NCBI GenBank assembly: GCA_943787785.1
Contig: CALSNT010000011.1
Location: 124,001-188,000, forward strand
DNA: 64,000 nucleotides
DNA from: an uncultured Paracoccaceae bacterium
GTDB lineage: Bacteria; Pseudomonadota; Alphaproteobacteria; Rhodobacterales; Rhodobacteraceae
Direction of reading: 5' to 3'
Shown in pieces: positions 1-7,449 of the stretch. The notes under the pieces are model-generated. The model was not told the DNA's origin. It worked only from the letters and a program-made list of their open reading frames with translations, and searched no databases. The position numbers and the translations under genes were made by a program. The first letter of the stretch is position 1. Each line of letters begins with the position of its first letter.

Positions 1-1
1 G

Positions 2-766
2 CTCATTTGGATCATGCGCCTGTCGCTTCGGGTAGAGCGCGCTCGGTGGATGGCACTGTTGTCCCGTGCGGTATTCCTGCTTGTCGCCACGTTCTGCTTC
101 ATCGCCGCAATCCGCGTGATGCCGTTGGCGGATGCGCTCGCCATCGTATTCGTCGCGCCGTTCATCGTTTTGCTGGTGGGTAAATTCTACCTCGACGAAG
201 AAGTCGGGCCTCGCAGGGTTGCGGCGGCTCTTGTGGGGTTCGCAGGCGTTCTTTTTGTTATTCAGCCCAGCTTCTCGGCTTTCGGCCCGGTAGCGCTATT
301 CCCCGTCGGAACTGCGGTGTGCTTCGCGTTCTACATTCTAGTGACGCGAGGCCTGTCCCGGCAGGTACATCCGGTGAGCCTTCAGTTCTATACAGGGCTG
401 ATCGCAGGGTTGCTTTGCGTTCCGGCCCTGGCGCTGGCTGACGGTTCACGTTTGGAAGCTCTAGATCCAGTATGGCCGGCTGGCATTGCTTGGGTGTGGC
501 TTGTTGGGGTCGGTTTCTTTGCCGCGTTGAGCCACATGATGATGACCTACGCGCTATCGATGGCACCTTCCGCCACGCTTGCTCCGCTGCAATACCTCGA
601 GTTGCCAGTGGCTACCCTGCTCGGCTATCTGGTTTTTCGTGACTTCCCTAACGTGCTGACGCTCATCGGTATTGGGATCATCATCGGCGCGGGGCTTTAC
701 ATGATCCACCGTGAGCGGGTTACCGCCATGCGGCTGGTAACCGAGCGGGCCGCGCCACCGATCTGA
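2..766 (+). CDS. EamA/DMT-family permease, 5' end outside the window
   Basis: Hydrophobic protein with about eight predicted membrane helices and the two-fold EamA repeat of the drug/metabolite transporter superfamily. The stretch 'PLADALAIVFVAPF' is typical of the end of the first EamA half. The second half contains 'PLQYLELPVATLLGYLVF'. These are inner-membrane carriers that usually export metabolites or amino acids; the substrate cannot be read from sequence. The first in-frame ATG is at 14, but the frame is open back to base 2 and the visible 250 residues are some 40-60 short of the family's usual 290-310. The real start therefore lies upstream of the window. The hydrophilic tail ends in ERAAPPI before the TGA. 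Family assignment is firm; function is unknown. Confidence 0.85.
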   Translation, partial: LIWIMRLSLRVERARWMALLSRAVFLLVATFCFIAAIRVMPLADALAIVFVAPFIVLLVGKFYLDEEVGPRRVAAALVGFAGVLFVIQPSFSAFGPVALFPVGTAVCFAFYILVTRGLSRQVHPVSLQFYTGLIAGLLCVPALALADGSRLEALDPVWPAGIAWVWLVGVGFFAALSHMMMTYALSMAPSATLAPLQYLELPVATLLGYLVFRDFPNVLTLIGIGIIIGAGLYMIHRERVTAMRLVTERAAPPI

Positions 767-1023
767 GGCAATGGCCCCTGGTTTGGCGACGCCAAGGGAC
801 AACTCATTTTCAGCGATACAGCAATTCAGAAGGGGAGGCTCCCCGTGAGCAAGCGCACGTCCCGCCTGATCAACGCGTGCAATTGGAACGACTCACAGTC
901 TAGGTTTTCGCATTGATATGAGGGACTTCGCGCCTTCTTGCTTCCACAGTGCTTCCACGGTGGGATCAAACACAGACGCCGCCCAGAGGGCGGCGCTTAA
1001 GCGTTTGATAATGCGTGTAATTT

Positions 1024-1070
1024 TGGTTGCGGGGGTAGGATTTGAACCTACGACCTTCAGGTTATGAGCC
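1024..1070 (-). pseudogene. 3' fragment of an initiator tRNA (fMet, CAU)
   Basis: On the minus strand the sequence runs from the anticodon loop (CTCATAA) through the variable loop and a complete T-arm (GGTTCAAATCC) to the acceptor strand and an encoded CCA. The T-arm and acceptor halves match alphaproteobacterial initiator tRNA as I recall it. The 5' half is missing: upstream of the anticodon the bases no longer pair with the CCTG on the other side. This is what a tyrosine-recombinase attachment site leaves when an element integrates into the 3' end of a tRNA gene, so it is best read as an att relic and not a working tRNA. Confidence 0.7.
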
Positions 1071-1789
1071 GTGTCGAACAAACCATGAACTATTGCGCTC
1101 GCCTGCGTATTCCTTCGATATTTCCGCCACTTCGTGCCCCCTACACCGGTCCGAACGCGTGCTTTGTCGCGTATTTCGCCAGTGCGGAACTGGGCTGCTT
1201 CCGCGCCCTGGGCTGGCCCTTGCCGACAAACACGCTGGATCTGTTTGCAGAGCACAGGGTCCTGACAAACGGCACCCTCCTCCCCAACGGCAATGGTCTA
1301 CTAGGCGCTGCACGCCGCTACGGCATCGACACAATAGGCGCAGACGAAAAAGAGACCATGCGCGATCTCATCATGGCCGGTGGCCCTTGGTCTGCGACAG
1401 AGCGCGCGGCCATCCTCGATTATTGTGCCATCGATGTGGACCTGCTGCGGCCGCTTCTGGAGGCGATGGCGCCAGGACTTACCATTACCCCGCAGCGGCT
1501 TGGGCATGCGGTCTGGCGGGGCCGCTACACGGGCGCGGTTGCCACGATGGAACACAACGGTGTGCCCATCGACACAGACACTCTGGAGGCCATCAACTCG
1601 AACTGGCAGAGCATCCAGGAACAACTCATCGCCGACGTGGACCAGACCTACGGGGTGTACGACGGGCGGACGTTTAAGATGGACCGCTTCGCCGCTTACC
1701 TTGCCGCCAACGACATACCCTGGCCGAGATTGGACACAGGGCGGCTGGCGCTGGATGATGGCAATTTCCGCAACATGGCCCGTTCCTAA
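1064..1789 (+). pseudogene. Truncated DNA polymerase A-type protein fragment
   Basis: The translation from about residue 35 resembles the family-A polymerase/3'-5' exonuclease proteins carried by integrative elements of alphaproteobacteria. It has 'VAYFASAELGCFRALGWPLP', then 'TLDLFAEHRVLTNG', then a GLLGAARRYGIDTIGADEKE region. About 235 residues remain, whereas such proteins are usually over 600 residues, and the frame stops at a TAA followed by unrelated sequence. The polymerase motifs are absent, so it cannot be a functional polymerase. It starts right beside the tRNA fragment, consistent with being cargo of the element that used that attachment site. The N-terminal 30 residues of the open frame probably are not part of the original protein. 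Confidence 0.55.
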
Positions 1790-2022
1790 CCGTTGCAGCT
1801 GAGGACAGGATCGCCCCCCAACTCGCGCAGCTGGATTATCTGCATAAAGAGCTCGGCCCCTTGGGCGAGAGCAACGAGGCGCGGGTCATGGCGACGGTAG
1901 GGCGGGAGTTGGACGATTTTCTCTCCGGCTGTATCGCTGCGCTTGAGGACCTTCGCCTTCGCACAGCAGCCCTCGCCAATCGCAACGGACCGAACCATGG
2001 GGTGCTGCGCAACTCTGAATAG
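1789..2022 (+). pseudogene. C-terminal fragment of an unrecognised protein
   Basis: Directly after the polymerase fragment, another frame reads about 77 codons without a stop, beginning TVAAEDRIAPQLAQLDYL and ending GVLRNSE before TAG. Composition is normal for a protein (mixed helix-forming residues, few rare ones), but there is no start codon or ribosome site. I do not recognise the family. It is probably a remnant of another gene of the same decayed element, and it could also be a chance open frame. Confidence 0.25.
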
Positions 2023-2136
2023 TCCCGACCGCCCCCCCCGGCCTATTACAATTCCGTCGAGGCTGGATATGCACCGTAAAGGGCCAGGAGTCGCCGGAAC
2101 TCTCGGGGGGGGCAGGGCGCTCCGCCCAGTTAGGAT

Positions 2137-2616
2137 GTGGTTCATCTAGCCGAGCTCTACGCCATCGAGAAGGAGATCAGGGGTAAATCACCCCAAGAAC
2201 GCGCCGCTGTGCGCCAGTCCCGGGCCAAACCCGTCTTTGATGACCTTGAGGCCTGGCTTCACGCGCAACTTCCCAAGATCTCCGGCAAATCCCCATTGGC
2301 GCAGGCCATTCGCTATGCCCTGGGGTGGATGACCAAGGCGCGGCCCTATCTGTCCAACGGCCATCTGTCGCTCGACAACAATGCAGCCGAGCGCGCAATG
2401 AAGCCTGTTGCAATCGGCAGGAAAAATTATCTATTCGCGGGCTCTGAGCGCGGTGGCAAAGCCATGGCCATCGCCTACACCCTGATCGAAACCGCTAAAC
2501 TGAACAATGTCGACCCACAGGCGTGGCTCACATGGGTTCTCGCCCAAATCGCCGACCACAAGATCAACAGGATCGACGAACTCATGCCGTGGCGTTACGC
2601 TGCTCAGGCAGCGTAA
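2137..2616 (+). pseudogene. IS66 transposase (TnpC) C-terminal fragment
   Basis: About 155 residues of the C-terminal third of an IS66-family DDE transposase. They include '[20 protein letters not shown]', which carries the NNxxER motif with the catalytic glutamate, and '[13 protein letters not shown]' at the end. The same tail occurs almost unchanged in the other IS66 copy of this window (12302-13534, opposite strand). All sequence before the [10 protein letters not shown] segment is missing, so it is inactive. The IS66 terminal region appears to continue to about 2664 (GGACGGTCAC), which matches the equivalent flank of the second copy. Confidence 0.85.
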
Positions 2617-2779
2617 CTGGCATCCGTGGAACGCGACAGGGCGGGGTCAACGGACGGTCACGTTAATCAGGCCCAGAAACGGAGTTTTTCAACAGAATCA
2701 GCCCAAAGTTCCAAATACTGCACGCTGCTTCAGTGTCCGCTTCTTTGCGCCAACGAAAATGCGAAAGTGACGGGTCCTC

Positions 2780-2986
2780 TTGACATGGAATTTCAATCAT
2801 ATCCGACTGGTCGAGAGATCGCACCTGTCAGCGCGTCAGACGCTTGCCAAGCTGGGGCTGCCCCGCACGACATTCTACCGTTGGTATGATCGGTATCTGC
2901 AGCGTGGCGAGGCCGGGCTAAAGGACCAGGCGCCGCAAACGGATCCGCAGCTCCTGATTCTCCTGGCTTGCAGTTACACAACCTAA
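2780..2986 (+). pseudogene. IS3-type transposase N-terminal helix-turn-helix fragment
   Basis: The translation contains a winged-helix-like DNA-binding segment: SARQTLAKLGLPRTTFYRWYD followed by a short RGEAGLKDQ stretch. This is the typical N-terminus of IS3/IS481-type transposases in Rhodobacteraceae. The reading frame departs from the family soon afterwards and stops, leaving only about 65 residues with no DDE catalytic domain. It is a remnant inside the mobile-DNA debris between the tRNA fragment and the two-component operon. Confidence 0.6.
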
Positions 2987-3135
2987 TGGTTGGTTGAGCA
3001 TAGCGAACTCTGCAGCAGGTCTCGCGCTCAATCGGGTCTTCTTACTGAGCGATCGAACTAAGCGCGTACCAGAAACTACCAATCAATGCCGCGTTTTGTA
3101 TGGTTCAGCGAAGGCTTATAAGGGCGCACTAACAT

Positions 3136-4464
3136 TTACCACGAAACCTGAACGCAAAGGCCTGATTCTGCTCGATTTTCTAAAGACAATATGGCTCCGC
3201 GCTGCGACGCCATATCCCCTACAATTGCAAGGCCAAGCCCATGTCCAACGACTCCAGAATCTAAGCGCACACCGCGACGTGTCGCAGCCTCAAGATCACT
3301 GGTAGAAATGCCAGGGCCATCGTCAAGTACGCGAATAAACCCGGTGTCGCGTGACCCTTCGATCTCAATCGCCACCGTCCTGCTCGTCCATTTTAAGGCG
3401 TTATCGATCAAATTTCCCAACAATTCAATCAGACTAAATTCGTCAAATGGGCAGATTGCGCCTTCGTCAATCTGCACCTTCCACGTGACGGGTTTGTCAC
3501 TGATGCGGTGCTTGAACGACTGCACGAGGCGATCAACAACCGGCCCGGCTTGGCACCATACATCCGTGGCGTTCCCGTCACGCACCCTGGCAAGTTCACG
3601 TTCTACAGAATGTTGCATCGCAGAGATCTGAGCGTCGATTTCGCCTGCGATGTCTGACCGGTCGATTTTATTGAGTTGCCTGGATACGCCTTGCAATATT
3701 GTCAGCGGCGTTTTGAGCCCGTGCGCCAAATCACTTGCACTGGCCCTGGCTCGTACAAGATTCTTGTCCTGTGCGTCGAGCAATTCATTCATTCCTGCGA
3801 CCAATGGCAGCAATTCAGTCGGATAATCTGTCGAAACGCGATCACGCTGCGTATCTGTGATGGTCGCAACTTCCGTTCGCACTTTTTCTAGCGGCCAAAG
3901 TCCGACACGAACTTGTGCCCAGGAAGCGAAGATCAGAAAAACGCCCAGAATTGCCATAGATATCGACAGGTTGGTTGTGAATCCGGCCACGGAAGCGTCG
4001 ATCTGCGCCTGGTCGATTGCAACTAACATGGTGATGGCTTGATCGCCGTCAGAGCTATTGAAAGAAACTATCCAACTCGCCGCAAGAACGTGGTCACCTG
4101 CCGTCGTATGCCCTGATTGAAATGTGATTTCGCCCGGCAAACTCGCGTGAGGTGTTTGGATGGCTCCTGCCCAAGATGACGGCGAAAGGAATGCAGATTG
4201 GCCATCAACGGTCAATTGCCAATAGTACCCGCTCAACGGTTCTTCAAATCGAGGATCAGATAGCGGCGCAACACTGATGTCTCCAGGCTGATTGATCGAT
4301 GTGCGATCCGTCAATTGCGATAGATAGACTTCAAGTTCTGCCTCGACACGGGCCTGAAAGTAAGTCTGAAACAGCAACTTCAGTATGATTGCAGTCGCTA
4401 TTAGGGCCATACCGGTTGAAAGTGCCGAGAACACCAGCAAACGCGCATTCAGTGATCGGAACAA
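3136..4464 (-). CDS. Sensor histidine kinase (PhoQ/QseC-like)
   Basis: Inner-membrane sensor kinase of 442 residues. There is one membrane helix near residues 10-33, an extracytoplasmic sensor segment of about 130 residues, and a second helix near 165-185. A dimerisation/phosphoacceptor helix follows with His248 in 'DLAHGLKTPL', then a HATPase_c domain with N-box (NLIDNALKW), G1 box (DDGPGIS) and G2 box (GHGLGLAI). All catalytic motifs are intact. The gene starts 16 bases inside the end of the response-regulator gene, so the two are translationally coupled. It is the last gene of the five-gene minus-strand operon that begins with the Ala-Ser repeat protein. The signal sensed is unknown; a PepSY-type exported partner is encoded two genes upstream. 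Confidence 0.9.
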   Translation of the reverse strand: MFRSLNARLLVFSALSTGMALIATAIILKLLFQTYFQARVEAELEVYLSQLTDRTSINQPGDISVAPLSDPRFEEPLSGYYWQLTVDGQSAFLSPSSWAGAIQTPHASLPGEITFQSGHTTAGDHVLAASWIVSFNSSDGDQAITMLVAIDQAQIDASVAGFTTNLSISMAILGVFLIFASWAQVRVGLWPLEKVRTEVATITDTQRDRVSTDYPTELLPLVAGMNELLDAQDKNLVRARASASDLAHGLKTPLTILQGVSRQLNKIDRSDIAGEIDAQISAMQHSVERELARVRDGNATDVWCQAGPVVDRLVQSFKHRISDKPVTWKVQIDEGAICPFDEFSLIELLGNLIDNALKWTSRTVAIEIEGSRDTGFIRVLDDGPGISTSDLEAATRRGVRLDSGVVGHGLGLAIVGDMASQRGAILSLENRAESGLCVQVSW

Positions 4465-5126
4465 GCGACGTCCTCTGGTATGGTGTAACCAAACCCGCGT
4501 TTGGTCTCGATCAGATCAATCCCCAATTTGCGTCGTAGGCGACCAACCAAAACCTCAACTGCATTGCTGTCGGGTTCCTGATCTCGAAAATAAATCATTT
4601 CTGCCAGATTCTCTTGCGAGATTGCAGACCCACGATTGTGCATCAGGTAGTTTAGCAATCTGTACTCGAGCGGCGTCAATTTGAGCGGTCTATCTGATAC
4701 AGAAGCGCGCATTTGGCGTAGATCAAGTTTCAGTTTGCCAGCAAACAAAATTGTTGATTTTTGTGAGGTGTTGCGGCGCAGCAAAGCTCTAAGTCGGGCG
4801 AGTAATTCCTCGACATGAAATGGTTTGGTCAGATAGTCATCTGCCCCTGCGTCGATGCCCTCGACCCGCTCGTTCCAACTGCTTTTCGCGCTCAGTAGAA
4901 GGACGGGAAAAGCGATATTCTCTTCGCGCCATTTGCGCAAAACACTGATCCCGTCGAGCTTTGGCAGACCGATATCCAGTATTGCTGCAGAATAGAGCTC
5001 GGTTCCGCCTTTGATCCAACCATCGTGACCGTCCGACGCGACTTCCGCGATAAATCCGTCGGACTCCAGCACCTCAGCCAAAAGGCCCGAGATCTTTGGT
5101 TCATCTTCTACAATCAGAATGCGCAT
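4449..5126 (-). CDS. OmpR/PhoB-family response regulator
   Basis: 225 residues. The receiver domain has the acidic pair ED near residues 7-8, phosphoacceptor Asp51 in 'AILDIGLPKLDG', and the conserved Lys in DYLTKPF. A winged-helix DNA-binding domain follows (LTPLEYRLLNYLM, then VEVLVGRLRRKLG and TKRGFGY). It is the cognate partner of the kinase whose gene it overlaps. The start codon follows the stop of the PepSY-protein gene with no gap. OmpR-class regulators commonly bind 11-bp direct repeats, and one is present upstream of the first gene of this operon (7428-7449), so autoregulation is a reasonable inference. Confidence 0.92.
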   Translation of the reverse strand: MRILIVEDEPKISGLLAEVLESDGFIAEVASDGHDGWIKGGTELYSAAILDIGLPKLDGISVLRKWREENIAFPVLLLSAKSSWNERVEGIDAGADDYLTKPFHVEELLARLRALLRRNTSQKSTILFAGKLKLDLRQMRASVSDRPLKLTPLEYRLLNYLMHNRGSAISQENLAEMIYFRDQEPDSNAVEVLVGRLRRKLGIDLIETKRGFGYTIPEDVACSDH

Positions 5127-5657
5127 CTAACAGCCGCTTACCCCGGCAATACGCCCCGATCCTGCATGCACAGTGACGGTTTGCACTGCACCACCTGAGG
5201 AAACCATTTTCAGCTGATAGATCGGCCTGCCTGACTGTTCGGAAAAACCAACATTGATCAGGCGACCAGGGTGGCGTTTTTTTACTTTGGCCACGACTTG
5301 GCGCAACGGCATTGCGTTTTCACGATCGATGGCGCGCTGCGCATTGCGCATATCTGTTTGACTGATCGTGGCGTGTTCAGGAACCGTCCCAAGTGTGCAA
5401 CCGTCTGCCTTGTTTTCTCCTTCTGGTAGTTCAGCTCCTGAAGGTGTCGACGCTGGGCTAGCGCTTGATGCCGGGGACGCAGCGGACGCGGGCGAAGCAG
5501 GGGACGCTGCCGATGCCGCGGATGCTGCAGACGCACTACTGGCCGCGTGGGCACGACTGAGGCCGAACAGAGCGGGTGCCGCATAGGCAGCTCCAGCCGC
5601 AAGGCCCAAACGTGCCAGCGCTTGGCGACGCGTAACTCTCTGATTTCTAATCTTCAT
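5127..5657 (-). CDS. Tat-exported protein: Ala-Ser-x triplet stretch plus PepSY-like domain
   Basis: 176 residues. The N-terminus is a twin-arginine signal (TRRQALARLGLAAGAAYAAP) with likely cleavage after AHA at about residue 38. Residues 39-73 are a pure triplet run of the form A-S-x, where x is A, P or S: about 12 triplets, some PSP-like. The C-terminal part, about 100-172, has the length and pattern of a PepSY domain: a helix (RNAQRAIDREN), a helix with VVAKVKKRHPG, then strands GFSEQSGRPIYQLKMV and VTVHAGSGRIAGV. The protein is predicted to be periplasmic. The gene overlaps the HPr-kinase/PqqD gene by 11 bases and abuts the response-regulator gene, so the five genes are co-transcribed. 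PepSY proteins are often encoded beside OmpR/kinase pairs; the triplet run is not usual for them. The PepSY assignment is by pattern, not by alignment. Confidence 0.72.
   Translation of the reverse strand: MKIRNQRVTRRQALARLGLAAGAAYAAPALFGLSRAHAASSASAASAASAASPASPASAASPASSASPASTPSGAELPEGENKADGCTLGTVPEHATISQTDMRNAQRAIDRENAMPLRQVVAKVKKRHPGRLINVGFSEQSGRPIYQLKMVSSGGAVQTVTVHAGSGRIAGVSGC
5439..5543 (-). repeat. Coding microsatellite-like run for Ala-Ser-x triplets (PepSY protein)
   Basis: About 35 codons encoding alternating Ala-Ser-(Ala/Pro/Ser) triplets, visible in DNA as a degenerate 9-base period in the series GCx-AGC/TCx-GCx. Codon choice varies between repeats, so the period is conserved at the protein level more than at the DNA level. 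This argues for selection on the peptide over recent slippage alone. Confidence 0.7.
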
Positions 5658-6885
5658 GGGCGGCCAGTTGTGCTCTGTTGACGCAGGCTATCAGTCTGTT
5701 TTGAACGAGATCCTTAAGAACCCTGCTGCAGTCTCGATGAATTTGATCAGCTGGGACTGAAGGGAAAGCTTCCGAAAGTATATAGACAACGTCTGCAAGA
5801 GTCATGGACGACGCTAGAAGCCGCCAGATTGCACCCGACGTTCCATTAAGCCGAAGCACACCAATCCCTTCGGCATCGGCCAAATAGGTCTCTTCGCCAA
5901 CGTCGACGACTGTTGCTCCGGTCTCTTGGATATACGCTTGCAGAACGTCAAACTGCGGCGCTGGCTTCGATTGCGCTTCTAGGTCAGCCTCTCGGGGCGT
6001 CAACATAGGGAATTTCTCGGTATCGACTGACGGTTGATTCCACACTTCAAACGTCGCTTCCAATAGATCAGCGGCTTCTTCTGCACCGGTATAGCTCAGA
6101 TCGAAGAGTTCAGCCGAACTGACAATCTGGTGGGCCGTTTTCAGGATGTGCCCGGCATGGGTACTGCGAGCAAAATTCTGGGATATCAACTCATTCAAAG
6201 CGGTAGCCGGATCGATTGGCCTCAGTTCGGGTGCAGCCGTCTGACGTCGGTCTAGCAAAACGATTGCGCCGACTGGAAGTTTAGTGTTCCTGTCTACGAC
6301 AGCGTCGCTCTCAAGGTACTTATACTGGAAATTTTCAGGGCCATTGTTGTTGCGCACCCAATCTTCAAATCCCTTTGACATCTCTGCCGGTTGAGGCAAT
6401 CGGACGCGCGGCAGAATTCCATTCGCAACGCCCAAAATTCCACTGTCTGGTGATGCGGTTATCGATAAAAAATCGTCGGTGAACAGCCTATGCCCGCGAT
6501 AAGCAAGAACGGCAGCCAGCTGGCTCTTGCCTGCCCTGCGACGGTTCGGAAACAATACTAAGCGGCCATTGAATTCAACCGCCGCACAATGAACGCAAAG
6601 CCGCGAGGGAAACGTCCGAATTTGTTCCCAGCTAAGTTCTGCGATCAAATCACAAACCGCGTTCAATGCATTCCAGCTTTTCGCCTCAACATTTCCAGTG
6701 GCTAGGCACCGAAATTTCCCTTCGTTTTCCCCATTTATCGACATGAACGGCACTTGTTCTGACGATGCGTCAGAAAACGAATGCGGCCAGTTCGCCATGA
6801 TTTGGTTGATGATTGGAACCAACTCTTCGGCGTTGCTGAGATGCATCGGAGCATTCAGGTCTGAAATTTTGAGGGCTATCGGCAA
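5647..6885 (-). CDS. HPr-kinase-like P-loop protein fused to a PqqD domain
   Basis: 412 residues. The middle resembles the HPr kinase/phosphorylase-related fold: LCVHCAAVEFNGRLVLFPN leads into a P-loop RRRAGKSQLAAVLAYRG, followed by RLFTDDF as the likely second acidic metal-binding motif. The Walker A is unusual: the first Gly of GxxxxGKS is Asn114. Residues about 325-405 form a PqqD-like domain (LRLNGTSGAIWRLLASS, then a winged-helix-like tail). PqqD domains are leader-peptide recognition elements in several peptide-modification pathways. HPr-kinase-related proteins are known to co-occur with PqqD-family proteins. The gene lies between two exported Ser-rich proteins and overlaps one of them, so these are the obvious candidate clients. 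The TTG start at 6885 has no good ribosome site; an ATG at 6846 is an alternative. The biochemical role is inferred. Confidence 0.7.
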   Translation of the reverse strand: MPIALKISDLNAPMHLSNAEELVPIINQIMANWPHSFSDASSEQVPFMSINGENEGKFRCLATGNVEAKSWNALNAVCDLIAELSWEQIRTFPSRLCVHCAAVEFNGRLVLFPNRRRAGKSQLAAVLAYRGHRLFTDDFLSITASPDSGILGVANGILPRVRLPQPAEMSKGFEDWVRNNNGPENFQYKYLESDAVVDRNTKLPVGAIVLLDRRQTAAPELRPIDPATALNELISQNFARSTHAGHILKTAHQIVSSAELFDLSYTGAEEAADLLEATFEVWNQPSVDTEKFPMLTPREADLEAQSKPAPQFDVLQAYIQETGATVVDVGEETYLADAEGIGVLRLNGTSGAIWRLLASSMTLADVVYILSEAFPSVPADQIHRDCSRVLKDLVQNRLIACVNRAQLAAHED

Positions 6886-7002
6886 ATTGTGAACCTGAAC
6901 AAGAACTGACTACTGCAGACTAGCGGCGCTTAGTTGAGATTTAAACACACGACCGCATGGCATTTAGGCTTTCCATGCGGTCGCGCCAGTAACTCTAGTT
7001 TC

Positions 7003-7341
7003 TTAGTTCGTGCAGAAACCAGCCCCAGCGGGGTCTGTAACAGACGGATCGCAATTTTCCGAACTCGAAGGCCCAGAAGAGGCGCTGGCTGCAGACGCCG
7101 CACTTGGTGTAGATGCGGCTGAGGCCGTGCTGGCGGCAGACGCTGCACTGGCAGCCGAAGCCGGGCTGGCCGCAGACGCCGCGCTAGCTGCCGAAGCTGC
7201 GCTGGCAGCTGATGCGCCACTGGCAGCGTGCGCTGCGCTAAGTTTGGTCAATGTCGGAACGGTGTATGCCGTAAGCGCAATCGCGCCAATCCGCCCGATT
7301 ACCTTGCGGCGGCTCAGTTTTGTGTCCGTCTTAGCTGTCAT
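7003..7341 (-). CDS. Tat-exported Ala-Ser-x repeat protein
   Basis: 112 residues from an ATG preceded by GAGGACAGATC. A twin-arginine signal (LSRRKVIGRIGAIALTAY) ends in AHA near residue 39. It is strikingly like the signal of the PepSY protein two genes downstream (same RR-x(4)-R-x-G spacing, AY-x(2)-P, LS-x-AHA-AS). Residues 40 to about 93 are some 17-18 consecutive triplets of the form A-S-x, nearly all ASA, with occasional ASP, AST and PSA. The last 19 residues (ENCDPS..GFCTN) carry two Cys. There is no other domain. It is the first gene of the operon, about 118 bases upstream of the kinase/PqqD gene. No family is known to me. Possible roles are a substrate to be modified on Ser, a wall- or surface-associated disordered polypeptide, or a structural filler. 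Confidence 0.75.
   Translation of the reverse strand: MTAKTDTKLSRRKVIGRIGAIALTAYTVPTLTKLSAAHAASGASAASAASAASAASAASPASAASAASAASTASAASTPSAASAASASSGPSSSENCDPSVTDPAGAGFCTN
7063..7224 (-). repeat. Coding repeat run for about 18 Ala-Ser-x triplets
   Basis: A 9-base-period run (one Ala, one Ser and one variable codon per unit) covering about half of the gene. The units vary in synonymous positions (GCx and AGC/TCx choice), so the run is not a clean recent expansion. It is longer and more uniform than the run in the neighbouring PepSY protein gene. Confidence 0.75.
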
Positions 7342-7427
7342 GATCTGTCCTCTTTTCCTACTCAAACGCGCGAAATGTCGCGTGCCATCGCCAAAAGTCT
7401 CATGTCTGGGTGAACAGTTAGCTTAAC

Positions 7428-7449
7428 GCGTTTGTCAGCTTTCTGTCAG
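7428..7449 (-). promoter_or_regulatory. Candidate OmpR/PhoB-type 11-bp direct repeat
   Basis: On the minus strand, two 11-base units lie head to tail: CTGACAGAAAG then CTGACAAACGC. The identical cores CTGACA are exactly 11 bases apart, the spacing bound by OmpR/PhoB-class dimers. The site is about 87-108 bases upstream of the start of the Ala-Ser repeat gene. A response regulator of that class is encoded in the same operon. The second CTGACA could also serve as a -35-like element. The link to this regulator is inferred. Confidence 0.5.

Noticed and set aside
893-1255. A 120-codon minus-strand frame across the tRNA fragment
   Set aside because: It reads through the tRNA 3' end (giving VGSNPTPATK, a typical tRNA artefact) and is antisense to the polymerase fragment.
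7003-7224. Reading the Ala-Ser tract as a type I antifreeze-like or silk-like protein
   Set aside because: The period is 3, not the 11 of Ala-rich antifreeze helices, there is no Gly as in silk repeats, and the operon context with a PqqD/HPr-kinase protein points elsewhere.
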